Assembly: GCA_009930325.1 (NCBI GenBank)
Contig: RZYO01000002.1
Coordinates: forward strand, 1-64,000
DNA length: 64,000 nt
DNA from: Spirochaetia bacterium
GTDB taxonomy: Bacteria > Spirochaetota > Spirochaetia > Sphaerochaetales > Sphaerochaetaceae
Direction of reading: 5' to 3'
In this document: one piece after another, positions 17,406 to 26,657 of the stretch
How the letters are laid out: every line of letters begins with the position of its first letter
Numbering within the stretch: the first letter of the stretch is position 1
The notes under the pieces: generated by a model
Told to the model about the DNA's origin: nothing
The model's input: only the letters and a program-made list of their open reading frames with translations
The model's database searches: none
Position numbers and translations under genes: made by a program

Positions 17406-18416
17406 ATGAGTTTATTAATTGATAAAGTTGAAAAAATAGCAATAAAACATTTTACAAAGAAAAAAGCTATAAAAATATATATGAAAGAACACCCAGTAAA
17501 AAAGACATTCTGGGGAGAAGTAAAAGGCTGGCTTGATGCTTTAGTTTTTGCAGTAGTCGTCTTAGTTTTAATCAACCAATACATTTTTCAATTATTTGTA
17601 ATACCGACCCCATCTATGGAAAAAACAATGTTAGTTAAAGATAGGGTTTTTGTTAACAAAAATATTTATGGCTTAGAAGTATGGCCTGGAGGAACTAAAT
17701 TAGGTTCTTCAAAAAGAACAGTCTTAAGAGATAATATAATTACTTTTTATAATCCAGAATATGTATCAAAGGGTCCTTTATTTGATATAGCTGCTCAAAT
17801 GCTTTTTTCAGCAACTTTCTCATTAGTAAATATAGACAAAAATGAAGATGGTACACCAGCTGAAAGACTTTATGTAAAAAGAGCTGCAGCTCTAAATAAT
17901 GATACTGTAAAATTTGAGAATGGAAATATTAATATTAGAGTATCAGGTAGTGATAGTTTTGTTAATGAAATGGATTTTAGAGAAGAGAATAATTTAAGTC
18001 TAGGGCCTAATAGGTTAATTGAAGATTCTTATTATTATCCATTAAAAGCTTGGGCTTCATTAATAGCTTATAGAGATAAAGGTTTAAATAATTCTTCATA
18101 CACTCCTTCTTATTATTTAAATGAGTATAAGAAATTAAGTGATAATAGTTATCCTAAAGATATGTATGAATTTATGAAAACAAAATATTATACTGAACAT
18201 AAAATAGATCCTAGTGATTTTAGTGCTAGAAGCAATTATAATAGTTATTCTAACGGAATAACCGTCCCTTCTAATTATGTACTTCCTCTTGGAGATAATA
18301 GAGATAACTCTCATGATGGTAGATATTTTGGCCCTGTCTCTCAAGATAAAGTAATAGGCAGAGTATTCTTTAGATTCTGGCCGATTAATAGAATTAGTTA
18401 TCTCGGAAATAAATGA
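17406..18416 (+). CDS. lepB: signal peptidase I
   Basis: A 336-residue membrane protease that removes signal peptides from exported proteins. A membrane segment lies at about residues 42-60, followed at once by the box B motif with nucleophile Ser70 (PTPSMEKTM). The general-base Lys158 is in YVKRAAAL, after a long insert, and box E GDNRDNSHDGRYFGPV is near the end. An insert of about 100 residues separates the last two motifs. A longer frame starting with TTG at 17370 is unlikely: those bases form the -35 box. The ATG at 17406 has no Shine-Dalgarno sequence and is probably leaderless. The stop overlaps hemW by four bases. Confidence 0.95.
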   Translation: MSLLIDKVEKIAIKHFTKKKAIKIYMKEHPVKKTFWGEVKGWLDALVFAVVVLVLINQYIFQLFVIPTPSMEKTMLVKDRVFVNKNIYGLEVWPGGTKLGSSKRTVLRDNIITFYNPEYVSKGPLFDIAAQMLFSATFSLVNIDKNEDGTPAERLYVKRAAALNNDTVKFENGNINIRVSGSDSFVNEMDFREENNLSLGPNRLIEDSYYYPLKAWASLIAYRDKGLNNSSYTPSYYLNEYKKLSDNSYPKDMYEFMKTKYYTEHKIDPSDFSARSNYNSYSNGITVPSNYVLPLGDNRDNSHDGRYFGPVSQDKVIGRVFFRFWPINRISYLGNK

Positions 18417-19678
18417 TTGATTTAAAATATTTACAATTATTAGAGAAACAAGAGAGTCTTTCTCTTTATATTCATATCCCATTTTGTACAACAAAATGTT
18501 ATTATTGTGCTTTCTATAGCGAAGATAATAAATGTTGGAATGAAAAAGATATTAATATGTATCTTGATAAACTATTTAAAGAAATTGATTTGTTAAAACA
18601 ATTTTATAATAAAAATTTTGATACAGTATTTATTGGCGGTGGGAATCCTGGTACTTTAACTCTTCCAAACTTAAGAAAATTATTAATTAAAATTGGGCCT
18701 TCAAAAGAAACAACTTTTGAAATTAATCCAGAATTATTAACAAGTGATTATTTAACCTTATTTAAAGAAGGGCTAGCTACAAGAATATCAATTGGAATTC
18801 AGTCTTTTGATGATCATATATTAAAATTATTAGGAAGAAATGCAAGAAAAGAAGATAATTTCAAGGCTTTAAAATTTTGTAGAAACTTAGATAATTTAAA
18901 ACTAGATTTAAATGATAATTATTTTATAAAAAATAAACTAATTGATAAAACTTCTTATATAGAATTAAATACAAAAATTAAATATTCCTTTGATTTAATG
19001 AGTTCTCTACCAACTCAAAGTATTAAAGATAGTATTAATGACATTAATATTTTGGTTGATAATACTAAATTAACACATCTTTCGCTTTATTGTTTAACAG
19101 TTGAAGAGGGCTCTTATCTATATTCTTTAGTAAATAATAAAAAAATAAATACCAATAATGATCTTTATGAAAAAGACATGTTAAAAAAACTTTGGGCTTA
19201 TTTAGAAAGCATAAACTTTAATCATTATGAAGTTTCTAATTTTGCAAAGAATAATGATATTTGTGAACATAATCTAAGATATTGGAAATTAAAGCCATAT
19301 ATTTCTTTAGGCTCTTCCTCCGCTTCAAGTATTTATAATAATGGTAACCTAATTCGATTAAATAATACGTCTTCTTATAAAGAGTATATTAATAATGATT
19401 TATTAGAGAATTATGAGATAGAGGAATTAAATCTTAATCAATTTCTTGATGAATATATAATAGTTTCTTTAAGGAATAATGAAGGCATAAGTTTTAATTT
19501 TTTAGAAAAATATTTTAAATTATCTAAAGAAATAGTAATTTCAGCTTTTTCAAAATATGATAAATCAATTTACAATATTAATTGTGATTCGATTAGTTTA
19601 ACTGAATCTGGTTTTATTATATTAGATACAATTATATTAGAAATATCACTTTATTTTGAAGATAAATTAATTCCTTAA
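18413..19678 (+). CDS. hemW: radical SAM heme chaperone HemW-like protein
   Basis: A 421-residue radical SAM protein. The cluster motif is Cys25, Cys29 and Cys32 (CTTKCYYCAF); a hydrophobic residue after an Ala rather than GC is the HemW pattern, not the HemN coproporphyrinogen dehydrogenase pattern. FIGGGNPGTL, TFEINPE, RISIGIQSFDD and HLSLYCLTVEEGS follow in the normal order, then a HemN-type carboxy-terminal domain. HemW delivers heme in bacteria where tested; the old name is oxygen-independent coproporphyrinogen III oxidase. Its ATG overlaps the lepB stop (ATGA). Its stop shares TTAA with the stop of the convergent regulator. Confidence 0.9.
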   Translation: MIDLKYLQLLEKQESLSLYIHIPFCTTKCYYCAFYSEDNKCWNEKDINMYLDKLFKEIDLLKQFYNKNFDTVFIGGGNPGTLTLPNLRKLLIKIGPSKETTFEINPELLTSDYLTLFKEGLATRISIGIQSFDDHILKLLGRNARKEDNFKALKFCRNLDNLKLDLNDNYFIKNKLIDKTSYIELNTKIKYSFDLMSSLPTQSIKDSINDINILVDNTKLTHLSLYCLTVEEGSYLYSLVNNKKINTNNDLYEKDMLKKLWAYLESINFNHYEVSNFAKNNDICEHNLRYWKLKPYISLGSSSASSIYNNGNLIRLNNTSSYKEYINNDLLENYEIEELNLNQFLDEYIIVSLRNNEGISFNFLEKYFKLSKEIVISAFSKYDKSIYNINCDSISLTESGFIILDTIILEISLYFEDKLIP

Positions 19679-20694
19679 TTATTTAATAAATCCTCCTTCA
19701 TTAAATCTAAAAGATAATTTAATCTTTTCTTATTTAAATCAAGATATAGAATATTTTGTTTTCCTTCTTCAATAATAATTAAACCTAAATCATATAATTT
19801 ATTTATATGGTAATTCATGGTTGCTGCACTTAAATTTAATTCTTTAGCTAATTCATTTGAATAATATTTTCTCTTTGATAATAACTTAATTATTTGATAT
19901 CTTTTCGGAACACTCAAATATTTATTTAATAATAATAAATATTTTTTATCATCCACATCATTTCTTCTTAATATAAAATCACCAAAAATAAATGCTTTTG
20001 AATTAATGTGTAAACTATGAATAAATGGACAATAATAACTGTAATAGGGTTGGAATGTTTTTATATTAGTATTTTCATAAAAAGGGCTTATCCTTTTTAA
20101 AAAAGCTTCTTCATCATTGTCTGCTGAAAATTGAATATTATTTAAATCATAGTTTATGTTCTCAAAATCTTTATTAACTAAATTAATTTTGAACGTTTCT
20201 CTAAATTTCATTATTTCATTTCTAAAAGAAAGTAAGATATCATTATCATTTAAAATTGAAATAATTAAATTAACTGTTTTGTTTATATCAATATGTTTTT
20301 TTAGATTTGAATCTTTATTTTTAATTATTAAATACAAACCTTTTTTTGATATATCCTTTGAGATTTCTTCATCAAAGTAAGTATTTAAAAAACTTTTAAA
20401 AGAAAAAATGTTAATATCGATATAAGACATTTCATGAAATAAAATATAAATTAAATACGTTGAAAAAAGTTTACATTGGTTAAAATATGTTTCAAGGAAT
20501 TTTTTTTCTATGTAATTTAAATTGTTGTAATAAGTATTTATAAATTGTGAATAATTCAATAATAGTTCTTCATCAAATACTATAATAGTATCTTTTCTAA
20601 GCTGATTAATTTCAGTATTGAAGTATTCTAAATTTGAAATGGTATCAATAAACAATGTAAAATCTAAATCTTGATTAAATAATATTTTTTTCAT
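19675..20694 (-). CDS. winged-helix (ArsR-like) transcriptional regulator
   Basis: A 339-residue protein with an ArsR-type winged helix at the carboxy end: from about residue 255, KRYQIIKLLSKRKYYSNELAKELNLSAATMNYHINKLYDLGLI, then a wing with GKQNILYLDL. The first 250 residues are an Asn/Asp/Ile-rich helical domain with no family I recognise and probably sense a ligand. The layout, regulator domain at the end and long sensor in front, occurs in regulators paired with MFS exporters. The ATG overlaps the exporter stop by four bases (ATGA), so the pair is coupled and the regulator is likely to control its own operon. The stop overlaps that of hemW in a TTAA. Confidence 0.8.
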   Translation of the reverse strand: MKKILFNQDLDFTLFIDTISNLEYFNTEINQLRKDTIIVFDEELLLNYSQFINTYYNNLNYIEKKFLETYFNQCKLFSTYLIYILFHEMSYIDINIFSFKSFLNTYFDEEISKDISKKGLYLIIKNKDSNLKKHIDINKTVNLIISILNDNDILLSFRNEIMKFRETFKINLVNKDFENINYDLNNIQFSADNDEEAFLKRISPFYENTNIKTFQPYYSYYCPFIHSLHINSKAFIFGDFILRRNDVDDKKYLLLLNKYLSVPKRYQIIKLLSKRKYYSNELAKELNLSAATMNYHINKLYDLGLIIIEEGKQNILYLDLNKKRLNYLLDLMKEDLLNN

Positions 20695-21929
20695 AAAGTA
20701 ACCTTTGTTTTTTTATTAATATCTCTAAATAATAAAAAACTTAATATAAGAAAAGCAGCGCCTGCTATTAATATTGTATAGGAAACATAGAATTTATCAA
20801 CTAAAAATCCAAAAAAGAATATTGATATAGGGGAGAGTATTTGTGAGAGAGAAGATAATATCCCATTTAATCTACCTCTTATGTTATCATCAAATAAATT
20901 TTGTAAATTAGCATTAATTGGTATTTCAATATTACAGAGAAGAAATCCAATTATAAAAATACAAATAAACAATAATATTAATTTCATTTTTATAATTAAT
21001 TCGATTTTTAAGATTATAAAAAGAATGAAATGTGAAAAAGCAATTAATAAGAGAATAATAAACATTTGTTTTAAAATATTTATTTTTTTATTCTTTGTTG
21101 TAGTAAAAAGAAAGGAAGAACAAATCATTCCTAGAGGAAGTGCTATTTGAATTATTCCATATAGAGAAGAAGATATTTTAATTACATTTATACAATAATA
21201 AGGTATTGCTATTAATATATTTAAAGTAAGAAAATTAATTAACATTGAGTATTTTATTATCAAATAAATGAGCTTATTTTTTTTTATATATAAAAGAGAA
21301 AATTTAATATTTGATATAAAAGAACTATGAATTGAAGATTTAATATCTGAGTTTTTAATAATTAAAAACAATTCAAAAATTGCAGATATTAAAAAAGAGA
21401 TTGCATTAATTAATATAATATATTTTATTTCAAAAATACTATATGCAATTCCTGACAATATTGGGCCACTAATTCTAACGATTGAGTTTATCATTGAATT
21501 AATAGAATTGATTTTAATTATTTTATTTTTTGAAACTAAATTCGGTATACATGATTCTATGTTTACTGAGAAAAAAGCATTAAAACTTGAGAGCAAAATT
21601 GAGGTTAAATAAATAAATAATAGAGTTAGGTTATTCTTAGAAACTGCTATGTATATTGTTAACAATAAAATGAAAGATAATACGTCCATTACCACGATTG
21701 TCGTTTTTCTTGAATGCTTGTCAGCTAAAATTCCAGCAATAGGGAATAGTATTATTTTAGGTAACATTGATAGTAATATAGTAATTGAAAAATTTAAACT
21801 TGATCCTGTTAATTTTAATACATAAAGACCAATTGAAAAATTATAAAGCATTGTCCCTAATCCTGAAATAAGAGAACCTATTGAAAAAATAAAAATATTT
21901 CTGCTTTCTATATTTGAGTTTAATTTCAT
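20691..21929 (-). CDS. major facilitator superfamily transporter
   Basis: A 412-residue inner-membrane protein with about twelve hydrophobic segments. The family loop between segments 2 and 3 is present (GILADKHSRKTTIVV), and a matching loop occurs in the second half (GRLNGILSS). It belongs with the MFS drug-exporter or enterobactin-exporter-like group of about 410 residues. Substrate is unknown. It is strongly AT-rich with many Ile and Leu codons. It is the first gene of an operon with its regulator. The start has no Shine-Dalgarno sequence: a consensus promoter ends six bases before the ATG. Confidence 0.88.
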   Translation of the reverse strand: MKLNSNIESRNIFIFSIGSLISGLGTMLYNFSIGLYVLKLTGSSLNFSITILLSMLPKIILFPIAGILADKHSRKTTIVVMDVLSFILLLTIYIAVSKNNLTLLFIYLTSILLSSFNAFFSVNIESCIPNLVSKNKIIKINSINSMINSIVRISGPILSGIAYSIFEIKYIILINAISFLISAIFELFLIIKNSDIKSSIHSSFISNIKFSLLYIKKNKLIYLIIKYSMLINFLTLNILIAIPYYCINVIKISSSLYGIIQIALPLGMICSSFLFTTTKNKKINILKQMFIILLLIAFSHFILFIILKIELIIKMKLILLFICIFIIGFLLCNIEIPINANLQNLFDDNIRGRLNGILSSLSQILSPISIFFFGFLVDKFYVSYTILIAGAAFLILSFLLFRDINKKTKVTL

Positions 21930-21935
21930 AATAAT

Positions 21936-21965
21936 AATATATTATTTGTATCTAACAATTGTCAA
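21936..21965 (-). promoter_or_regulatory. consensus promoter of the MFS operon, leaderless
   Basis: Leftward TTGACA (21965-21960), 18-base spacer, TATATT (21941-21936), then six bases and the ATG at 21929. A transcript from here would begin on or next to the start codon. Confidence 0.75.
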
Positions 21966-22140
21966 TATTTAGATGGCTATCTAATTATATAAAAATATTA
22001 GATATATTAATTACTTGTTATATAAGGGTTTAACAGTATAATAAAAAAATATAAAGTATATAATTAACATTAAATCTATAAATATAAATTGAAAAGTCAA
22101 TTAATTTTTAAGGAAAATATTTTTATATTTATTAGATTGA

Positions 22141-22169
22141 TTGACCATTTAATTCATTATTTTTATATT
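22141..22169 (+). promoter_or_regulatory. promoter of the 78-residue gene, leaderless
   Basis: TTGACC (22141-22146), 17-base spacer, TATATT (22164-22169), then six bases and the ATG at 22176. Confidence 0.7.
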
Positions 22170-22175
22170 ATATAT

Positions 22176-22412
22176 ATGGATGAATTATACCAACAAATAT
22201 CTGATGATACATACAACTCAATATTAACTACTTTAGAAACAAGATATAATGAATTGCAATTATCTTTAACTGAAATAAAAGAAGAGTTAGATAGTTTATA
22301 TAAATATGAAGGCTTAGCATGGACTGGGCGAGGTGATTATAAGCAAGCAGAAATTGAAGGAACAATTTTTGCATATGAAGTTTTTATATCAAGGCATGAG
22401 AGTAAACAATAA
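22176..22412 (+). CDS. small conserved-looking protein of unknown function
   Basis: A 78-residue acidic protein. The first 50 residues are predicted mainly helical with heptad-like spacing (YNSILTTLETRYNELQLSLTEIKEELDSLY), suggesting a short coiled coil; a well-formed LAWTGRGDYKQAEIEGTIFAYEVF segment follows. It has no signal peptide and I cannot name its family. A longer frame from a TTG at 22089 would add 29 hydrophobic residues and run through the promoter, so I reject it. The start at 22176 is supported by a promoter ending six bases before it and by the absence of any Shine-Dalgarno sequence, as in several other genes here. Confidence 0.7.
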   Translation: MDELYQQISDDTYNSILTTLETRYNELQLSLTEIKEELDSLYKYEGLAWTGRGDYKQAEIEGTIFAYEVFISRHESKQ

Positions 22413-22521
22413 TTTATAATTTTATTTTGCTTTTTTTTAAAACTTACTAATATTAAAGAAGATACTAAATATACATCTAAGCTTGAAATTTATTATTCTT
22501 TATGTTAATTTTTATAAGGAT

Positions 22522-22543
22522 TTGACTAAAGATTATTAGTCAA
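22522..22543 (+). promoter_or_regulatory. 22-bp dyad before yebC
   Basis: TTGACTAA (22522-22529) is exactly inverted as TTAGTCAA (22536-22543) after six bases. The left arm contains a -35-like TTGACT. It may be an operator of the yebC-ruv operon; the -10 box is poor at normal spacing. Confidence 0.5.
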
Positions 22544-22579
22544 TTAGACAAACTTTAATAAAAAAAGAAAGAGGTATAT

Positions 22580-23323
22580 ATGTCAGGGCATAGTAAATGG
22601 GCTACTATTAAGCACAAAAAAGGTTTAGCGGATGCTAAGCGCGGTCAAAAATTCACAAAATTAATAAAAGAAATTACAGTCGCAGCTAAGATGGGTGGCC
22701 CTGATCCCGATACCAATGCTACATTAAGAACAGCTATCCTAAAAGCAAAAGCTGAAAACATGCCAAAGGATAACATTGATAGAGCAATTAAAAAAGGTAG
22801 TGGAGACCAAGACACTTCAACATATTATGAATTAACATATGAAGGTTATGCTCCAGGTGGGATTGCTGTTATTGTTGATACTTTAACTGATAATAAAAAT
22901 AGAACTGCTGCAGATGTAAGATCTACTCTTACAAAATTAGGTGGTTCTTTAGGCACAACTGGTTGTGTTGCTTATATGTTCCAAACTAAAGGTATTATTA
23001 CTTATAGTACAGAAAAATATAGTGAAGAAGAAATTTTTGAATTAGCTTTAGAAAATGGTGCTGAAGATGTTGAAACAAATGATGGATTAATCGAAGTTTC
23101 AACAGCTCCTACTGATTTTGCTAATGTTTTAGAAGCTTTACAAGAAGCTGGATTTGAACAAGAATCAGCTGAAGTAGAAAAAATTGCTGATCAAATGATT
23201 ACATTAGACAGTGAAAAAGCAAGAAAAGTATTAAGAATTGTAGAAAAATTAGAAGATTTAGAAGATGTTCAACAAGTTTCAACTAATCTTGAACTTCCTG
23301 ATGACTTTGAAGAAGAAGAATAA
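22580..23323 (+). CDS. yebC: YebC/PmpR family regulator or translation factor
   Basis: A 247-residue protein with the full YebC pattern: the start SGHSKWATIKHKKGLADAKRGQKFTKLIKEI, then NMPKDNIDRAIKKGSG, YEGYAPGGIAVIVDTLTDNKNRTAADVRS and a GCVAYMF strand. Members bind DNA as regulators in some species, and recent work links YebC to translation of difficult sequences such as polyproline. The final 20 residues are acidic. AAAGAGG precedes the ATG. It heads a rightward run with ruvC (six bases away), ruvA, ruvB and queA, an arrangement common in bacteria. Confidence 0.96.
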   Translation: MSGHSKWATIKHKKGLADAKRGQKFTKLIKEITVAAKMGGPDPDTNATLRTAILKAKAENMPKDNIDRAIKKGSGDQDTSTYYELTYEGYAPGGIAVIVDTLTDNKNRTAADVRSTLTKLGGSLGTTGCVAYMFQTKGIITYSTEKYSEEEIFELALENGAEDVETNDGLIEVSTAPTDFANVLEALQEAGFEQESAEVEKIADQMITLDSEKARKVLRIVEKLEDLEDVQQVSTNLELPDDFEEEE

Positions 23324-23328
23324 AAAAT

Positions 23329-23820
23329 ATGCGTATTCTTGGTATTGATCCGGGATTAGCGAATACAGGCTGGGGTATTATTGATTCAACAGGTCACAAA
23401 TCCCGGCCTGTTTCTTTTGGTGTGATAAATACCAATAAAGATTCTCTTGAAAGTATGAGAATTTTTTCTATTGCAGAACAGTTAGGTTTAATAGCTGAAA
23501 AGTATAATGTTGAAATTTGTGCAATAGAAGATATTTATTTTACAAAAAATACTTCTTCAGCAATATCTGTTGCAAAAGTTATTGGTTCTTCAATACATAA
23601 ATTGTCACAATTGAAACTTGATGTTAAACTATATTCTCCATTGAAAATTAAATCTATTATAACTGGATATGGTAATGCAGATAAAAAACAAGTGCAAGAA
23701 ATGGTTAGATTGCATCTTGGCTTAGAACAAAGACCAAAACCTGATCATGCTGCAGATGCTTTAGCCGCAGCCTTATGTTTAGCAACATATGAAACTTCAA
23801 TGAGTAGGATATTAAGATGA
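23329..23820 (+). CDS. ruvC: Holliday junction resolvase RuvC
   Basis: A 163-residue endonuclease that cuts four-way DNA junctions symmetrically as a dimer. Acidic metal-binding residues are visible at Asp7 (GIDPGLANTGWG), Glu67 (CAIEDIYF) and the final DHAADALAAALC pair. The length matches the family. It lies five bases after yebC and its stop overlaps the ruvA start by four bases (ATGA), coupling nuclease and branch-migration genes. Confidence 0.97.
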   Translation: MRILGIDPGLANTGWGIIDSTGHKSRPVSFGVINTNKDSLESMRIFSIAEQLGLIAEKYNVEICAIEDIYFTKNTSSAISVAKVIGSSIHKLSQLKLDVKLYSPLKIKSIITGYGNADKKQVQEMVRLHLGLEQRPKPDHAADALAAALCLATYETSMSRILR

Positions 23821-24437
23821 TAAACGCCTTATATGGAGAAATTACAAGCATAACTAGTAATAATGTTATTATTAAAAGTGGTAGTATTGAATTTAATTTA
23901 TTAGTTGCAACTTCAACAGCATCTAAATTAAGCCAATTAATGGATAAAAATGATGTTAGAATTGTTACTTATTTACAACATAGGGAAGATGCAATGACTT
24001 TGTTTGGTTTTGTTGATGAATTAGAGAGAGAATTCTTTTTGCAATTACAAAATGTTTCTGGCATTGGGGCAAAAGGTGCGTTAAAAATTATGAGCGGGGT
24101 AAGTTTTAAAGATTTTGTTATAATGCTTGATAATAGTGATATTAATGCATTAGCAAAATTGCCTGGAATTGGTAAAAAAACAGCCTCAAAATTAGTTTTA
24201 GCTCTCAGAGGTAATTTAGTAATGGAAGAAGATCAAATTCAAAGTGTTGAAATACCTTCTAATAGAGAAAGATTTAAGGAATTAATTTTAGCATTAGTTG
24301 ATATGGGATATGAAAGAAATAGATGTGAAAAAGAAATATATAAAATATATGATTCACAAAAAGAAAAATTAGAAAAGTTGTCTGACCATGATATTGAAAC
24401 ATATTTATTTAGACAAGCAATTGCTAATTTAAGCTAG
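23817..24437 (+). CDS. ruvA: Holliday junction branch migration protein RuvA
   Basis: A 206-residue junction-binding protein. An amino-terminal OB fold (residues 1-62) is followed by two helix-hairpin-helix motifs, [13 protein letters not shown] and [13 protein letters not shown], and a flexible link to a small carboxy domain (from about residue 145) that contacts RuvB. Length and order are normal. Its ATG is shared in ATGA with the ruvC stop, and ruvB starts eight bases after it with GAGGC before the ATG. Confidence 0.97.
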   Translation: MINALYGEITSITSNNVIIKSGSIEFNLLVATSTASKLSQLMDKNDVRIVTYLQHREDAMTLFGFVDELEREFFLQLQNVSGIGAKGALKIMSGVSFKDFVIMLDNSDINALAKLPGIGKKTASKLVLALRGNLVMEEDQIQSVEIPSNRERFKELILALVDMGYERNRCEKEIYKIYDSQKEKLEKLSDHDIETYLFRQAIANLS

Positions 24438-24445
24438 AGGCAATT

Positions 24446-25516
24446 ATGAGTGAATTTGAAGAAAATGTAGAAAATGTTGATTCTTTAAGAGCTAATTCGT
24501 TAGTATCAACAACTTTTCAAAATGATAATGATGATCATGAAAATATTTTAAGACCAAAAAAACTTAAAGATTTCCAAGGTCAAAAACAAATTAAAGAAAA
24601 TTTATCTATATTTATACAAGCAGCTAGAGAAAGAAATGAAGCTTTAGACCATACTTTCTTGATTGGCCCTCCAGGTCTTGGTAAAACAACACTTGCCAGC
24701 ATTATTGCAAATGAAATGGGCAAAGAAATACGAATGACAAGTGCTCCAGCTCTAGAAAAGCCAAAAGATTTAGCTGGTATTTTGACTAATGTAAATGAAG
24801 GTTCTATTTTCTTTATTGATGAAATTCATAGATTAAAACCAGCTCTAGAAGAAATGTTATATATTGCAATGGAAGATTTTGAAATTGACTGGGTAATTGG
24901 ACAAGGTCCTGCTGCTAGAACAATGAGAATCCCTTTACCAAACTTTACATTAATTGGAGCTACTACAAAGGCCGGTCAAGTTTCTTCTCCTCTTCATTCT
25001 CGGTTTGGAATAACTTGTCATTTACAATTTTATAATGAAACTGAATTAAGTAGAATTATTAAAAGAAGTAGTAAATTAATTGATTGTGAAATTGAAGATG
25101 ATGCATTAATCGCCTTAGCAAAATGTAGCCGAGGTACTCCAAGAATTGCAAATAGATTATTAAAGCGTTTAAGAGATTTTGCAATTGTTCTAGAAAATGG
25201 AGTTATTACAAAGAATGTTGTAAATGAAGGTTTAAAAAGATTAGGTATAGATCCTATTGGATTAGAAGCTCAAGATAGAAATATTTTATCTACAATAATT
25301 GATTTTTATGGTGGTGGCCCTGTTGGAGCTAGTACTCTTTCAATTAGTGTAGGAGAGGCTATTGAATCTTTAGAAGATTTTTATGAACCTTATTTAATTC
25401 AAAAAGGGTTTTTATTAAGAACTCCAAGAGGAAGATGTGTTACAACTAAAGCTTATGAGTTATTAAATTTAACTCCACCATCTAAAATAAAAGATTTAGA
25501 TACTTCAATTTTATAA
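24446..25516 (+). CDS. ruvB: Holliday junction branch migration ATPase RuvB
   Basis: A 356-residue AAA+ motor that drives branch migration with RuvA. Walker A is GPPGLGKTT at residues 74-82, Walker B and the following box IDEIHR at 124-129, sensor 1 is LIGATTKAG and the arginine finger region HSRFG. The carboxy winged helix ends with the family's [10 protein letters not shown]. An extra acidic amino-terminal segment of about 25 residues precedes the usual start; no better internal start is seen. It is followed after 15 bases by queA. Confidence 0.98.
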   Translation: MSEFEENVENVDSLRANSLVSTTFQNDNDDHENILRPKKLKDFQGQKQIKENLSIFIQAARERNEALDHTFLIGPPGLGKTTLASIIANEMGKEIRMTSAPALEKPKDLAGILTNVNEGSIFFIDEIHRLKPALEEMLYIAMEDFEIDWVIGQGPAARTMRIPLPNFTLIGATTKAGQVSSPLHSRFGITCHLQFYNETELSRIIKRSSKLIDCEIEDDALIALAKCSRGTPRIANRLLKRLRDFAIVLENGVITKNVVNEGLKRLGIDPIGLEAQDRNILSTIIDFYGGGPVGASTLSISVGEAIESLEDFYEPYLIQKGFLLRTPRGRCVTTKAYELLNLTPPSKIKDLDTSIL

Positions 25517-25531
25517 TTTACGAGGAAATTA

Positions 25532-26578
25532 ATGATAGAAAAAATACAAAGTGGTTTAAAAACATCTGATTTTAATTTTGATTTACCACAAGAATTGATT
25601 GCACAAGAACCATCTGATAAACGAGGAAAAGATAGGTTATTAGTATTAAATAGGAATACTGGAGCTTATTATGATAAATATATTGATGATTTTGTCGATC
25701 AAATAGATGAAAATTCTATTTTAGTTGTAAACAATTCCAAGGTAAGAAAAGCAAGAGTATTTGCAACAAGTGAAACAGGTGGAAAAGTTGAATTTTTGTT
25801 TTTAGAAGAACTAGAAGATTTGAGCTGGAATTGTATGGTTACTAAAAGCAAAAAACAAAGAGTTGGAAAGAGATATACATTTGAAGATAATTTAGAAGCT
25901 ACAATTGTTGAATCATTAGAAGATAGTACTAAAATTGTAAAATTTAATAAAGAAATAACTGAAAATTGGTTTTCTAAATATGGACATGTACCTCTTCCTC
26001 CATATATTAAAAGAGAAGATAGTTTTAGTGATGAAAATAGATATCAGACAATATATGCAAAAAATGAAGGAAGTGTTGCAGCTCCTACAGCTGGTCTTCA
26101 TTTTACACCTGAAATCTTAAATAAAATAAAAGAAAAAGGTGTAAAAATTGTTGAAATTACACTCCATGTTGGTATGGGAACATTTATGCCAGTTAGAAGT
26201 GAGAATCTAGATGAACATGATATGCATTATGAAAGATATAGTATTAGTGATGAAGTTGCAAAAATAATTAATGATGCAAAGAAAAATAATATAAAAATTG
26301 TTGCAACAGGAACAACTAGTGTAAGAACTCTAGAAAGTGCTGTTGATGAAAATGGGTTACTAAAAAGTGGTCTGGGTAGAACAAATTTATTTATTAAACC
26401 AGGATACCAATTTAAAATTGTTGATCAATTATTAACTAATTTTCATACCCCAGAAAGTACTTTATTAGTTTTAGTATCAGCTTTTGCTTCAAAAAAGAAC
26501 ATTATGAATGCATATAATCATGCTATTGAAGAAAAATACAGATTTTTTAGTTATGGCGATGCAATGTTTATAAAATAG
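25532..26578 (+). CDS. queA: S-adenosylmethionine:tRNA ribosyltransferase-isomerase
   Basis: A 348-residue enzyme that transfers the ribose part of S-adenosylmethionine onto preQ1 in tRNA, making epoxyqueuosine. Characteristic segments include FNFDLPQELIAQEP near the start, LLVLNRNTG, the long GSVAAPTAGLHFT, EITLHVGMGTFMPVR, and a final NFHTPESTLLVLVSAF with EEKYRFFSYGDAM. Length is normal. GAGGAAA precedes the ATG. It ends the yebC-ruv operon at a bidirectional terminator. tgt, which acts just before it in the same pathway, is in this window near 50 kb. Confidence 0.97.
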   Translation: MIEKIQSGLKTSDFNFDLPQELIAQEPSDKRGKDRLLVLNRNTGAYYDKYIDDFVDQIDENSILVVNNSKVRKARVFATSETGGKVEFLFLEELEDLSWNCMVTKSKKQRVGKRYTFEDNLEATIVESLEDSTKIVKFNKEITENWFSKYGHVPLPPYIKREDSFSDENRYQTIYAKNEGSVAAPTAGLHFTPEILNKIKEKGVKIVEITLHVGMGTFMPVRSENLDEHDMHYERYSISDEVAKIINDAKKNNIKIVATGTTSVRTLESAVDENGLLKSGLGRTNLFIKPGYQFKIVDQLLTNFHTPESTLLVLVSAFASKKNIMNAYNHAIEEKYRFFSYGDAMFIK

Positions 26579-26596
26579 TATTTAATTTGACAAAAA

Positions 26597-26640
26597 AAAA
26601 CACCTAGAGTAAATAATTAGTATTAACTTTTAGGTGTTTT
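26597..26640. terminator. bidirectional intrinsic terminator between queA and tmk
   Basis: AAAACACCTA (26597-26606) pairs with TAGGTGTTTT (26631-26640) around a 24-base loop, with A runs before and T runs after. Confidence 0.88.
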
Positions 26641-26657
26641 TCTATTTTTTATATTTA

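Noticed and set aside
22089-22175. Longer form of the 78-residue protein from a TTG
   Set aside because: It would read through the promoter and adds an unlikely hydrophobic head.
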